Positions 17,585 through 24,912 of a stretch of 64,000 bases of DNA are shown here, one piece after another. A program made the translations under genes and the position numbers. This stretch comes from Streptococcus vicugnae. Lineage in GTDB: Bacteria > Bacillota > Bacilli > Lactobacillales > Streptococcaceae. The stretch's first letter is position 1. Each line of letters starts with the position of its first letter. The notes beneath the pieces were generated by a model. The model was not told the origin of the DNA, searched no databases, and saw nothing but the letters and a program-made list of their open reading frames with translations. The DNA is taken from contig NZ_JAEMHW010000001.1 of the NCBI RefSeq assembly GCF_016461705.1, forward strand, positions 186,001-250,000, in the 5' to 3' direction.

Positions 17585-18019
17585 ATGAAAATAAAAGACT
17601 ATGCAGAAAGTCAGGGAGTAACTACTCAATCCGTATATAAGAAGATACGATCGCCTAAATATAAAAACAGATTAAATGGTCATTTATACAGAGACAACCA
17701 AAAGGTTGAAAACCTTGATTTAATAGGCATTAAAATACTAGATGATTATGCATTTGAAAATGATGTCATAAAATTAGAGCATGAATTAAACAAACTCAAG
17801 AAAACGAATAGAGAAGAAAAACAAGATATGCAAATTAGGATAGATAAGTTAGCTAATAAATTAACTTCATCACTTGAAATTCGTAATAACCTTATTCAAG
17901 AAAGATACGATTTACTAGATTACATTAGGAGTTTAGAACGACAGAAGACTATCTTACTTATTATTATCATTACGATAGTACTTAGCTTTCTAATAGTGAT
18001 TGGCTTTACTCTTTTTTAA
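17585..18019 (+). CDS. HTH-coiled-coil protein with C-terminal membrane anchor
   Basis: 144 aa, family not recognised. Residues 1-50 look like a small MerR-type HTH (IKDYAESQGVTTQSVYKKI, then GHLYRDNQ). Residues about 60-120 are a charged coiled coil (KLEHELNKLKKTNREEKQDM...). Residues about 122-144 form one TM helix ending the protein (LLIIIITIVLSFLIVIGF). A DNA-binding head tethered to the membrane could place the replicating element at the membrane or help Rep. SD GAGAGG before the ATG. It follows rep by 59 nt, so it probably serves replication or partition; no experiment is known to me. Confidence 0.55.
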   Translation: MKIKDYAESQGVTTQSVYKKIRSPKYKNRLNGHLYRDNQKVENLDLIGIKILDDYAFENDVIKLEHELNKLKKTNREEKQDMQIRIDKLANKLTSSLEIRNNLIQERYDLLDYIRSLERQKTILLIIIITIVLSFLIVIGFTLF

Positions 18020-18027
18020 GGAAACTT

Positions 18028-18319
18028 GTCGGACAATGCGAAGCTGTCCGACCTTTGGCACTGACTAAGTGCCCTACTCGCTTCGGCGAGTATAGTCGGA
18101 ACTCCTCTTGTGGCTCGAGAGTTGTTCCGATGTCGCTACTACTTTTGGAGCGACCAGCCGTCTGCAAGACCCTTCGGAGAACGCACTTTTACGAAGTAAA
18201 GCGTAGTGCGTTACACTTTACATGGAAGTAGTACCGACCTCTTAAGAGGAAACTAATTGTGTGGTTGCTTATTCGTGGTGGTAATTTCCGCCACCACCTC
18301 GGCGACCTTTTGAGCCGAG
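18028..18319 (+). other. Array of consecutive GC-rich hairpins (oriT/possible sso/leader region)
   Basis: This 316-base gap without a gene is packed with dyads: 18028-18052 (8 bp), 18057-18073 (6 bp), 18075-18092 (7 bp closed by a cTTCGg tetraloop), 18096-18130, 18132-18154, 18180-18212 (8 bp, the oriT hairpin), 18275-18297 (7 bp) and 18298-18319 (6 bp). The last one abuts the SD of the relaxase gene. The density suggests an origin for lagging-strand conversion and transfer, or a structured mRNA leader, or both. Confidence 0.65.
18180..18228 (+). other. oriT of MobV/pMV158 type
   Basis: The hairpin AACGCACT...AGTGCGTT (18180-18212) is followed by TTACACTTTACATGGAAG. The pMV158 oriT, as I recall, has TAGTGTG/TTA followed by TACTTTACATGGAAG; here TAGTGCG/TTA puts the nick between 18210 and 18211. 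It lies 108 nt upstream of the MobV gene, the usual arrangement. Confidence 0.85.
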
Positions 18320-18335
18320 AAAGGAGCTTTGAAAT

Positions 18336-19592
18336 ATGAGTTATATTGTAGCTAGAATGGAAAAATACAAATCTAGTCAATTAAGTGGTATTTATAATCA
18401 TAATGAACGTGTTTTTAAAAATCACTCTAACAAAGATATAGATCCAAGTCGTTCTCACCTTAACTATGAACTAACCAATCGCAATAAAAATCAAACTTAC
18501 CATAAACAAATAAAGGAGCATATTAATGAAAATCGCATATCTAGTCGTGGAATTCGCAAAGATGCTGTACTATGTAACGAATGGGTTATTACATCAGATA
18601 AAACATTTTTTGAGTCGCTAGATCAAGAACAAACTAAAGAATTCTTTGAGAGTGCTAAAAACTACTTTGCTGAAAAATATGGAGAAGCTAACATTGCCTA
18701 TGCTAGTGTACATCTTGATGAAAGTACACCACACATGCATTTGGGAGTTGTACCAATGAAAGATGGTAAATTAAGCTCCAAAGCACTTTTTGGAAACCGA
18801 GAAAAATTAAGGGAAATTCAAGATGAACTACCCAAATACCTTAATAAACAGGGGTACAATTTACAACGAGGTGAGGCAGATAGTAAGAAAAAGCATCTAA
18901 AAACGGAAGAATTTAAAGAAAAACAAAAAATACTAAAAATGGCTGACAAAGCCATTGATAAGAAAAACAGCGAAATTGACAATGCTAAAAGTCAATTAAA
19001 TAACCTACAAAATGATATTGATAATAAAAAACAAGTTCTTTCAGAACTTGAAAACAAAGAATGGGAAACCGTCGGAACTATTGAAAAATACGAAAAAGAA
19101 ATCAAGGAACTTTCAGATTTAAAAATAGACTTAACTGAACTTGATAACTTTAACATTGATAATCTACAAAAAAATAATCTAATCAAACGAACATTTGACG
19201 GTAAATTAAAAATGGATAAAGAAACATTCGAAAAACTCTATCATACCGCAAAGAAGAATATATCAAATAACACTAAATTAAAACAAGAATTAAATAAACT
19301 CCAATCAGAAAACAATCAACTATCACGAAACTTATTGTCTTATCGTAAGACAAGTGATGAGAACTTAATATTAAAACAGGAAAATCGGCAGTTAAAAGAC
19401 AAAGTCAAAACTTTAGATAGTCAAGTAACGCTATTAAACAAAAAAGTGGCTATTTGGAGAGAGAAAGCAAAAGAATTTATGCCAAAGCCAGTTTTCCAAA
19501 ACACACTTTCACTTGTCAATAGCTTAAGTCCAATAGGGTTAGCCAAGACAGTTGTTAGACAAGTTAAAAATCTTGTCGACAAAAATAGCTAG
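18336..19592 (+). CDS. mob: MobV-family relaxase (Pre/Mob)
   Basis: 418 aa. It nicks oriT and pilots the strand during conjugative mobilisation. N-terminal motif I is HNERVFKNHSNKDID with the catalytic residues (about 22-36). Motif III is HLDESTPHMHLGVVPM (about residues 129-144), the HxDxxxPHxH metal site. ALFGNREKLREIQDE follows. Residues about 190-380 are an extended coiled coil (dimerisation), and the C-terminus is short and basic. SD AAAGGAG lies 9 nt before the ATG. With the adjacent oriT this is a complete mobilisation unit that needs a helper conjugation machine. Confidence 0.93.
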   Translation: MSYIVARMEKYKSSQLSGIYNHNERVFKNHSNKDIDPSRSHLNYELTNRNKNQTYHKQIKEHINENRISSRGIRKDAVLCNEWVITSDKTFFESLDQEQTKEFFESAKNYFAEKYGEANIAYASVHLDESTPHMHLGVVPMKDGKLSSKALFGNREKLREIQDELPKYLNKQGYNLQRGEADSKKKHLKTEEFKEKQKILKMADKAIDKKNSEIDNAKSQLNNLQNDIDNKKQVLSELENKEWETVGTIEKYEKEIKELSDLKIDLTELDNFNIDNLQKNNLIKRTFDGKLKMDKETFEKLYHTAKKNISNNTKLKQELNKLQSENNQLSRNLLSYRKTSDENLILKQENRQLKDKVKTLDSQVTLLNKKVAIWREKAKEFMPKPVFQNTLSLVNSLSPIGLAKTVVRQVKNLVDKNS

Positions 19593-19614
19593 TATCACTT
19601 TTATGCCGTGAAAG

Positions 19615-19726
19615 CTACTTGATAGCAAGCCATGCGATTTAGACTAAATTTGACGAGTTGTCAGACTAAAGAGCTGACAACCGACAAATTAGAAAAAAAT
19701 AGCATGGGTTACTTGCTGTCAAGTAG
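19615..19726 (+). repeat. Large nested inverted repeat
   Basis: Outer arms: 19615-19635 (CTACTTGATAGCAAG, then CATGC) and 19702-19726 (GCATGG, then CTTGCTGTCAAGTAG). Inner arms: 19647-19664 (GTTGTCAG end) and 19674-19690 (CTGACAAC start), with few mismatches. Together they fold a stem of about 35 bp between mob and the cargo gene. It has no T tail, so it is not a plain terminator. Confidence 0.75.
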
Positions 19727-19764
19727 ACCATGGAATAAATTAAAAAAATCAAGGAGCAAAGAAA

Positions 19765-20304
19765 ATGACAGAAAAAGCCTTTTATTACTTTCATCATGAC
19801 TTATCAAAAAAGGATAAAGGAGGAATTGAGCCAATATACACTGGGAAAAATCTCTTAAATTTATTATGGTGGACTTTTATTCACACAGATTATAGTAATT
19901 ATGTTGATATTGAATCTGATGTTCAAGATGATGTCACTAAAGCTGTTAGGGAAACAAAAGAATTTAAAGATTTTTATGAAAGTGAATTACAACTTCGTTG
20001 CATAAAACAGGAACTAAAAAATTATAATATCCATTTTGCTTACGCTACTGATAAAGAATTAGAAAGATATAATGCAGAATTTGGATACGAAACATCTGAA
20101 GAACATAAAGGAAAAATGCTAATTGGAATTGCACCTACGGACGAAGAAAACTATGTCAGAGGTTATTTGAAATTCATTGAAGATATTTCAAATGATGATA
20201 CTCGTTTTGGAATATATCACAGACTCATTAAATCTGAAAAGACCATGCTTCCAATTGAGCGAATTAATTATATAAAAAAATTGACTAAAAAGAATTTGAA
20301 ATGA
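19765..20304 (+). CDS. Hypothetical cargo protein of the IME
   Basis: 179 aa; I do not recognise the family. SD AAGGAG precedes the ATG. It is soluble, with no signal peptide or TM segment. The N-terminus is rich in aromatics (FYYFHHDLSKKDKGG, LLNLLWWTFIH), the middle is acidic (DIESDVQDDVTK), and a long helical stretch runs to the basic C-terminus (INYIKKLTKKNLK). It is the only gene of the element without an obvious role in integration, replication or transfer, so a cargo function (defence, fitness or control) is possible but unproven. It is bracketed by a large cruciform upstream and a structured RNA 12 nt downstream. Confidence 0.6.
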   Translation: MTEKAFYYFHHDLSKKDKGGIEPIYTGKNLLNLLWWTFIHTDYSNYVDIESDVQDDVTKAVRETKEFKDFYESELQLRCIKQELKNYNIHFAYATDKELERYNAEFGYETSEEHKGKMLIGIAPTDEENYVRGYLKFIEDISNDDTRFGIYHRLIKSEKTMLPIERINYIKKLTKKNLK

Positions 20305-20316
20305 TATATTGATAAT

Positions 20317-20435
20317 GAGCTAAGACTGAGTTTGAGTTGGTAACAACTCATTCAAAGAGTACTCTTCATGAGTACTAGGTAGAGGTGCTGCCTCCTGCCC
20401 TTGCTCAGGTAAATCCCCGATTGGGTTCTTAGCTC
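20317..20435 (+). ncRNA. Candidate multibranched structured RNA
   Basis: A perfect 9-bp outer stem GAGCTAAGA (20317-20325)/TCTTAGCTC (20427-20435) encloses a second stem CTGAG (20326-20330)/CTCAG (20404-20408). Inside that are hairpins GAGTTG-GTAA-CAACTC (20334-20349), AGTACTC-TTCAT-GAGTACT (20358-20376) and GAGG-TGCTG-CCTC (20382-20394); a further CCC-GATT-GGG lies at 20416-20425. An intrinsic terminator follows at 20439-20468. The nested, fully consistent pairing over 119 nt is far beyond chance hairpins. It could be a discrete small RNA or the 3' end of the cargo transcript. No known family was recognised. Confidence 0.65.
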
Positions 20436-20438
20436 CTT

Positions 20439-20468
20439 AAAAAGGCTCCTTTTTCAAGGGGCCTTTTA
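20439..20468 (+). terminator. Terminator after the structured RNA
   Basis: AAAAGGCTCCTT/AAGGGGCCTTTT hairpin ending in TTTT, 3 nt past the outer stem of the structured RNA. Confidence 0.85.
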
Positions 20469-20519
20469 TCATAATAGTATTTTTATAAAATAAAAAACGC
20501 TCAACATAATTGAGTGAAA

Positions 20520-20545
20520 TTTCATTGTTTTATAAGCTCCGAAAC
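20520..20545 (-). repeat. 26-bp inverted repeat, right copy
   Basis: Exact inverted copy of 14363-14388 (reads TTTCATTGTTTT...CTCCGAAAC on the plus strand). Confidence 0.85.
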
Positions 20546-20551
20546 TTAATA

Positions 20552-20575
20552 TTTTTGGTACCTTTTTAGTACCGT
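20552..20575 (+). repeat. Paired direct repeats, right end (putative integrase arm sites)
   Basis: TTTTTGGTACC (20552-20562) followed by TTTTTAGTACCGT (20563-20575), matching the pair next to attL. Confidence 0.6.
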
Positions 20576-20676
20576 ATACGTTTATAAATACTTAATATAT
20601 ATATAAATTTTTAAAATTAAAATCCGTTAAAGCCTTATTTTAAAAGGTATTTGCTAATATTTTATATAATGTTTGG

Positions 20677-20708
20677 AAAATACGGTCTCAAATAAGAAAC
20701 CGCATTTA
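20677..20708 (+). other. attR, right junction of the IME
   Basis: AAAATACGGTCTCA.AATAAGAAACCGCATTTA parallels the rpmE2 3' end (13061-13095) with a 3-nt gap and a few substitutions. It would encode KYGLK-stop and is followed by an rpmE2-type terminator. It is probably the chromosome's original rpmE2 tail. Confidence 0.75.
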
Positions 20709-20714
20709 CTACAG

Positions 20715-20748
20715 AAAAACCATTTTCGAGAAATCGGAATGGTTTTTT
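20715..20748 (+). terminator. Original rpmE2 terminator, displaced beyond attR
   Basis: AAAACCATT/AATGGTTTT hairpin with an inner TTCGA turn and a T tail. Confidence 0.75.
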
Positions 20749-20772
20749 ATTTAAATCTAAAAGGATTTTTGA

Positions 20773-20897
20773 TATAATTACAGCGAGGGCACAAAAGTCT
20801 CCATTGCTTTCGTGTTGCAACTGGCATTGTATTCATTTGTTTTTGCCCTCGATTTTCGAAAATTAAAACGTTAGCTATATCTAGCTAACGTTTTTTT
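20773..20897 (+). ncRNA. Candidate small RNA gene with promoter and terminator
   Basis: TGATATAAT (extended -10, hexamer 20773-20778) precedes a transcript that would begin near GCGAGGGCA (20783). This 5' end pairs with TGCCCTCG at 20844-20851, closing a loop of about 50 nt that contains pyrimidine-rich unpaired sequence. The RNA ends in a perfect 12-bp terminator stem AAACGTTAGCTA/TAGCTAACGTTT with seven T (20866-20897). No open reading frame with an SD lies inside. It sits in chromosomal DNA just right of attR. Only part of a CiaR-type TTTAAG repeat is visible upstream, so a cia-dependent RNA is not supported. Confidence 0.6.
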
Positions 20898-20943
20898 ACT
20901 ATTAATAAAAAATCCCAAATCTTGCCTGATTAAGGCTTCTAAC

Positions 20944-21702
20944 TTAGTGAATAAAGGCAATCCAGGCTTCATCTTCTGCTAAGATATCTGAGCTTGTATA
21001 AGAACCTCTATATTTATTCCAAACATGATTTGGATCAGCTGTTTGAGGTGTTTCTTGGCTATTTTGGTCCTCTTGTACTTCTTCAGGGCTTGTTTGAACT
21101 TGCTCAGCCACAACCGGTTCATCATAAGCAGTTAAACCATATTGCTCAATCAAAGCGTTTAACTTATCAGCATACAAAGTATCTGTAGCGTAGCGGCCAG
21201 TAAGTGCAGCTGTAGCATCTTGATAGGATGAAGTATTTGACTTCCAAGTATCTGAATAAAGACTCCAACTTAATAAATTAGCATAATCATTTAGTGAATC
21301 AGCTAAGCTACTATAAGAACGAAAAGCTTGGTCCACTTCATAAGTATTCCCGCTACCATCATCTTCCCAAGTCTGCATGATTACAGAATTACCGTTATAC
21401 GCTCCTTTAATCCCAAAAAAATTATAATATGGTTCTTGGCTAAGTGCTGATTGGCCACTGCTTGATTCCAAAACTGCTTGAGCAATCATAACCGAGGCGT
21501 AAAGATTTCGATCTTGACCAATTTGTCGAGCTGTTTCGCCGATACTTGCAATAAAATCAGCCGTAGCTGTAGGGGAAACTTGACCTGATTCAGCTATAAC
21601 AGCATGAGCTGCATGCCTGAAAGTGAGATTAATCCCCAAAGTAATACAAGTAACTAAGGTCGAACAAGCTAAAAAAAATTTTGTAACTTGTTTTTCTTTC
21701 AC
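20944..21702 (-). CDS. Secreted glucosaminidase domain protein (GH73)
   Basis: 252 aa. The start is GTG with AGGAGG 4 nt upstream. An N-terminal signal/anchor segment (TKFFLACSTLVTCITLGINL, residues about 7-26) is followed by a GH73 N-acetylglucosaminidase domain: FIASIGETARQIG, SVMIAQAVLESSSGQSALSQ with the catalytic Glu (about residue 79), YNFFGIKGAY, YRYATD-like GRYATDTLYADKLN. The C-terminal tail is Gln/Glu-rich and low in complexity (EEVQEDQNSQETPQ). It cleaves peptidoglycan glycan strands for daughter-cell separation or wall turnover. No choline- or LysM-type wall-binding repeat is present. Monocistronic. Confidence 0.88.
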   Translation of the reverse strand: MKEKQVTKFFLACSTLVTCITLGINLTFRHAAHAVIAESGQVSPTATADFIASIGETARQIGQDRNLYASVMIAQAVLESSSGQSALSQEPYYNFFGIKGAYNGNSVIMQTWEDDGSGNTYEVDQAFRSYSSLADSLNDYANLLSWSLYSDTWKSNTSSYQDATAALTGRYATDTLYADKLNALIEQYGLTAYDEPVVAEQVQTSPEEVQEDQNSQETPQTADPNHVWNKYRGSYTSSDILAEDEAWIAFIH

Positions 21703-21805
21703 GGGACCTCCTAAAATGTAAGTGCTATCTTAAATCATTATAGCAAAGATTTTATAAGCTGGCAACGCAAGTCAAATCGTTCATAAGGCTGCCTTTGATA
21801 TCAAA

Positions 21806-21838
21806 GAAAAAAGGTTTGAACCAATGATTCAAACCTTA
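21806..21838 (-). terminator. adcA terminator
   Basis: AAGGTTTGAA/TTCAAACCTT 10-bp stem and T run on the minus strand, 8 nt after the adcA stop. Confidence 0.85.
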
Positions 21839-21845
21839 ATCTATC

Positions 21846-23363
21846 TTAATGAGCAACAAGGTCTTGAGCAATTTCTTGACCTGATTTTTTTGCTGGGAAA
21901 TAAGTTGGCCAGTTATCCATTTCTTTTAGGATTTCATCTTGGCTGCTGTTTCCCCAGAAGAGATGGAAGTGTTCAACATCTGTTGACGTGATATTATGAT
22001 CACTAAATTGAATGTATTTGAACTCGCCAGCGTCTTTGTCATCTGTTTCAAACAGGTAACGAACACCGCGGTTCCCTTTCTTGTATTTCAAGATTTTGTG
22101 ACCAACATATTTGTACTTAAAGGTATGTTTTTCACCATTTTGAACAAATGTAACAGTATTTTTCTTACCATCAATGATGATTTGTTCAACGTCTGTCTTA
22201 TATCCTGTTGTGTAATAATCTTTAACTTCTTGAGCTGTTTGTTGGCTTTTTGAAGCTTTTGCTTTATAATCCCAGACTGGGTCAAGCGTTCCGTCAAGCA
22301 AGTATGGATAAACTGATTGCCATTTTCCTGTCCAATCACTTAATTTACGGTCAGTAACATCTTTATCTTTGAAATAACCATGTTGAACAGTTTTTGTATC
22401 ATCTGTTTCAGCTTTAATTTCTTTACCTTTGACGTCTGTTGTCAATTGCAGTGCTTTCAAGTTTTCTCGCATTACTGAGAAATAATCTTCACCAGCTTTG
22501 ATTTGTTTATTTGTCAAGCTTTCTAGTGGATTCAAAACTTTTGTTTTTACATCAGCTTCGTCTGCCAAAGTTGAAGCGACTTTACTTGAAGCATTTTCTT
22601 CAAAGTAAATATACTTGATATCATATTTTTTAACGTATTTTGCAAGGCGTGCAATACGTTTAGCTGATGGTTCTACTTCTGGTGAAATGCCAGCAATTGA
22701 GATTTGGTTCAAACCATAATCAAGTGCTAAATAACCAAAAGCAGCGTGTTGTGTAACAAAGCTTTTTTGTTTAGCATCTGACAAGCCATCTGTATACTCC
22801 TCATCAAGAGTATTCAGTTTATCAATGTAAGCCGCTGCATTAGCCTTGAAAGTATCTGCCTTTTCAGGGTATTTTGCAACAAAAGCATCACGGATATTTT
22901 CAACTAAAGTGACAGCACGTTTTGGTGACAACCATACGTGTGGATCGTATTGGTGGCTGTGGCCTTCACCTTCATGCTCTTCCCCTTCTTCTTCAGCTGT
23001 TCCAGCCATGAGAAGCATATCTCCACTTGCTCTAACAACGGTTAAATCTTTTGATTTAACAGACTTTTGAACTTTTTTAACCCACGTTTCCATGCTATCA
23101 TCCATGTAAACAAACATATCAGCATCTGAGATAGTGGCTACATTTTTAGTTGAAGGTTCAAAATCATGTGGTTCTGTTCCTGCCTTAATCAACATGGTAA
23201 CATCAGCTGTATCTCCTGAAACAGCCTTAGTGAATTCATAGACAGGATAAAAAGTTGTCACAACTTTAATCTTGTCATCCGCTGCAACCTGCTTAATATG
23301 GCTAACTTGCCAAACAAGCAAAAGTGCAAGTACATTTATCAATAAAAGAAATCTCTTCTTCAT
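21846..23363 (-). CDS. adcA: AdcA zinc-binding protein with C-terminal ZinT domain
   Basis: 505 aa. Extracellular zinc receptor for the AdcBC ABC importer. The N-terminal cluster A-I/ZnuA domain has Zn ligands in TEPHDFEPS (His66), YDPHVWLSP (His142) and TQHAAFGY (His206), and an acidic/His-rich loop EEGEEHEGEGHSH (about 126-137). The C-terminal ZinT domain (from about 330) has GYFKDKDVTDRKLSDWTGKW and EHFHLFWG. The signal peptide (VLALLLVWQVSHIKQVAA) has no lipobox cysteine, so it is probably secreted or cleaved by signal peptidase I rather than lipidated; S. pyogenes AdcA is similar as I recall. A perfect AdcR box precedes the gene. Confidence 0.95.
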   Translation of the reverse strand: MKKRFLLLINVLALLLVWQVSHIKQVAADDKIKVVTTFYPVYEFTKAVSGDTADVTMLIKAGTEPHDFEPSTKNVATISDADMFVYMDDSMETWVKKVQKSVKSKDLTVVRASGDMLLMAGTAEEEGEEHEGEGHSHQYDPHVWLSPKRAVTLVENIRDAFVAKYPEKADTFKANAAAYIDKLNTLDEEYTDGLSDAKQKSFVTQHAAFGYLALDYGLNQISIAGISPEVEPSAKRIARLAKYVKKYDIKYIYFEENASSKVASTLADEADVKTKVLNPLESLTNKQIKAGEDYFSVMRENLKALQLTTDVKGKEIKAETDDTKTVQHGYFKDKDVTDRKLSDWTGKWQSVYPYLLDGTLDPVWDYKAKASKSQQTAQEVKDYYTTGYKTDVEQIIIDGKKNTVTFVQNGEKHTFKYKYVGHKILKYKKGNRGVRYLFETDDKDAGEFKYIQFSDHNITSTDVEHFHLFWGNSSQDEILKEMDNWPTYFPAKKSGQEIAQDLVAH

Positions 23364-23377
23364 GACGGCCTCTTTTC

Positions 23378-23389
23378 TTAACTAGTTAA
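23378..23389 (-). promoter_or_regulatory. AdcR operator of adcA
   Basis: TTAACTAGTTAA, a perfect match to the palindromic AdcR box TTAACNRGTTAA, 15 nt upstream of the adcA start. It implies zinc-dependent repression. Confidence 0.9.
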
Positions 23390-23460
23390 TGGTTTACCAG
23401 TAAAGTATATCCGAACTTTCAACTTTTTGCAAGCATTTTTTGTAAATTTTTCCACTTTCA

Positions 23461-23492
23461 AAAAAATCCTCTGAAAGATATTCAGAGGATTC
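23461..23492 (-). terminator. pepD terminator
   Basis: AATCCTCTGAA/TTCAGAGGATT stem, T run on the minus strand, next to the pepD stop. Confidence 0.85.
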
Positions 23493-23496
23493 GTTA

Positions 23497-24894
23497 TTAG
23501 TCACTTACTGAGAAGCGATTTGTCATTAAATTACTTGCATCAAAAAGAATTTTATTCAAAAGTTTTTGTGTTTCTTCTTGGATGTAATCACTCATAGCTT
23601 GGTTTTCAGCATCAAAATCAACAGTCTCACCTTTAGCTAAAGCTTCGTCAACACGTTTGATACGCGCATGTCCTGCTGCCATTGTTTTCTCAACATAAGC
23701 TTCAATATCGCCTTCGTGTTGGTGGAAATGTGGATCTGCAATCGCTGCAATTAAGCGATTAGCCCAATAGAATGAATCAGTTGAGACATTTTCAGCAGTA
23801 TTTACAAAATAATCTGGTGTTGTTGAAATCTGAGTGAAGAATGGCACCATTGTTCCAAATGGCATTGAACCATAAGCCAACCATTGAATACCTGTTGTAT
23901 CATGTGGTTGATCTGGACGCAATTGAAGAATAGCAGTTTGGCTTGTGCGGTTGATACCGATTGTACGGAAAGTACGTTGTGTCACAGCGTTACCTTCTGG
24001 ACCATATGGATCAAATTCTGTATCTTGGTAGTGATTACTCAAAACATATTTGACATCTTCAATAGTGATTTTACGATAAGGTTTTTGAGCCCATGGAATA
24101 AAGAAGCTACGTGGATCTTGCTCAATTTCAGGATTCAAGAAACGTTGCATTGCCCAAGCACGTGGTGTATTGTAATGACGGTCTTTATCACGTTGGCTAC
24201 CAAAAGCGTAACGAGGATTAAAGTGCTCATTTGAGTAAGTCAAATCTAGATTATTATCCTCGATGAAATCACGCAAGTCACTTGAGTACATGTAATCATC
24301 TGGATTGTTAAATTCAAAATGATCAATACCAAGTTGATTTGGATTTGTGACGTAACAATCATCTGGCACTCGTCGAGCAATCCAGTGGTGTCCACCAACA
24401 GTTTCTAGCCACCAAATCTCATCAAGGTCAGAGATAGCAACACCATTTGATTCATAAGTACCGTACTCTTCTAGGATAGCACCTAGACGTTCCACACCTT
24501 CGCGCGCTGTACGAACATAAGGAAGCACCAAAGTTAGCATATCTTCTTCACCAATACCAGATTCAACCAATGGATCTGCTCCTAGAACACGCGCATTTGT
24601 TGTGATTGTTTCTGTCTCACTCATTGCAACATTGGCTTCATTAATACCTGCTTCTCCCCAGATACCATCTTTGCGTAAAGCATCTGGTACTGAAGTGTAG
24701 CGCATTGGATTATCAGGTAAATCCATTTCAAATGATGATAAAACTGATTTGTAGTGACGTGGTTGATCTTCAGGATTTACCACGATAAATTGTTTCGGTG
24801 TGAAATCACCACTTTGTGAATCTTCAGTTCGAGCAATGATGGTTGAACCATCATATGACGCTTTTTTACCGACAAGAATTGTAGTACAACTCAT
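23497..24894 (-). CDS. pepD: C69-family dipeptidase
   Basis: 465 aa. N-terminal nucleophile hydrolase of family C69 (PepDA/PepDB): the Met-Ser is followed by Cys3 in [18 protein letters not shown], the likely catalytic residue exposed by processing. Later family segments include [39 protein letters not shown] (about 154-172) and [19 protein letters not shown]. It hydrolyses a broad range of dipeptides, mostly after peptide import; no signal peptide is seen, so probably cytoplasmic. SD AGAGGAGAG before the ATG. It follows whiA by 18 nt, so it may be co-transcribed with the rapZ-yvcK-whiA operon. Confidence 0.93.
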   Translation of the reverse strand: MSCTTILVGKKASYDGSTIIARTEDSQSGDFTPKQFIVVNPEDQPRHYKSVLSSFEMDLPDNPMRYTSVPDALRKDGIWGEAGINEANVAMSETETITTNARVLGADPLVESGIGEEDMLTLVLPYVRTAREGVERLGAILEEYGTYESNGVAISDLDEIWWLETVGGHHWIARRVPDDCYVTNPNQLGIDHFEFNNPDDYMYSSDLRDFIEDNNLDLTYSNEHFNPRYAFGSQRDKDRHYNTPRAWAMQRFLNPEIEQDPRSFFIPWAQKPYRKITIEDVKYVLSNHYQDTEFDPYGPEGNAVTQRTFRTIGINRTSQTAILQLRPDQPHDTTGIQWLAYGSMPFGTMVPFFTQISTTPDYFVNTAENVSTDSFYWANRLIAAIADPHFHQHEGDIEAYVEKTMAAGHARIKRVDEALAKGETVDFDAENQAMSDYIQEETQKLLNKILFDASNLMTNRFSVSD

Positions 24895-24912
24895 AGTAAA
24901 CTCTCCTCTTTC

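Larger units (their letters stand above)
13061..20708. mobile_element. Integrative mobilizable element in the 3' end of rpmE2
   Basis: About 7.6 kb flanked by attL and attR. Order: tyrosine integrase and CI-like repressor (minus), then on the plus strand an HTH protein, a RepA_N-type protein, an Spx-like/HTH protein, a Rep_trans initiator, a HTH-coiled-coil-membrane protein, a MobV relaxase with oriT, and an unknown cargo gene. No type IV secretion, coupling-protein or virB4-like gene is present, so it can be mobilised but not self-transferred. It has two independent DNA-processing modules: Rep_trans for rolling-circle replication and MobV for transfer. Base composition is mostly AT-rich, with conspicuous GC-rich hairpin islands at 16560-16660 and 18028-18320. 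Confidence 0.9.

Noticed and set aside
19765..20468. Type III toxin-antitoxin pair (protein plus structured RNA)
   Set aside because: Type III antitoxins are tandem RNA repeats upstream of the toxin gene; here the RNA is downstream and not repetitive, and the protein shows no ToxN-like features.
20740..20780. CiaR-controlled csRNA promoter
   Set aside because: Only one imperfect TTTAA element is present; the paired TTTAAG-N5-TTTAAG box is not.
23391..23402. Second AdcR box next to the perfect one
   Set aside because: TTTACCAGTAAA has only a partial match to TTAACNRGTTAA.
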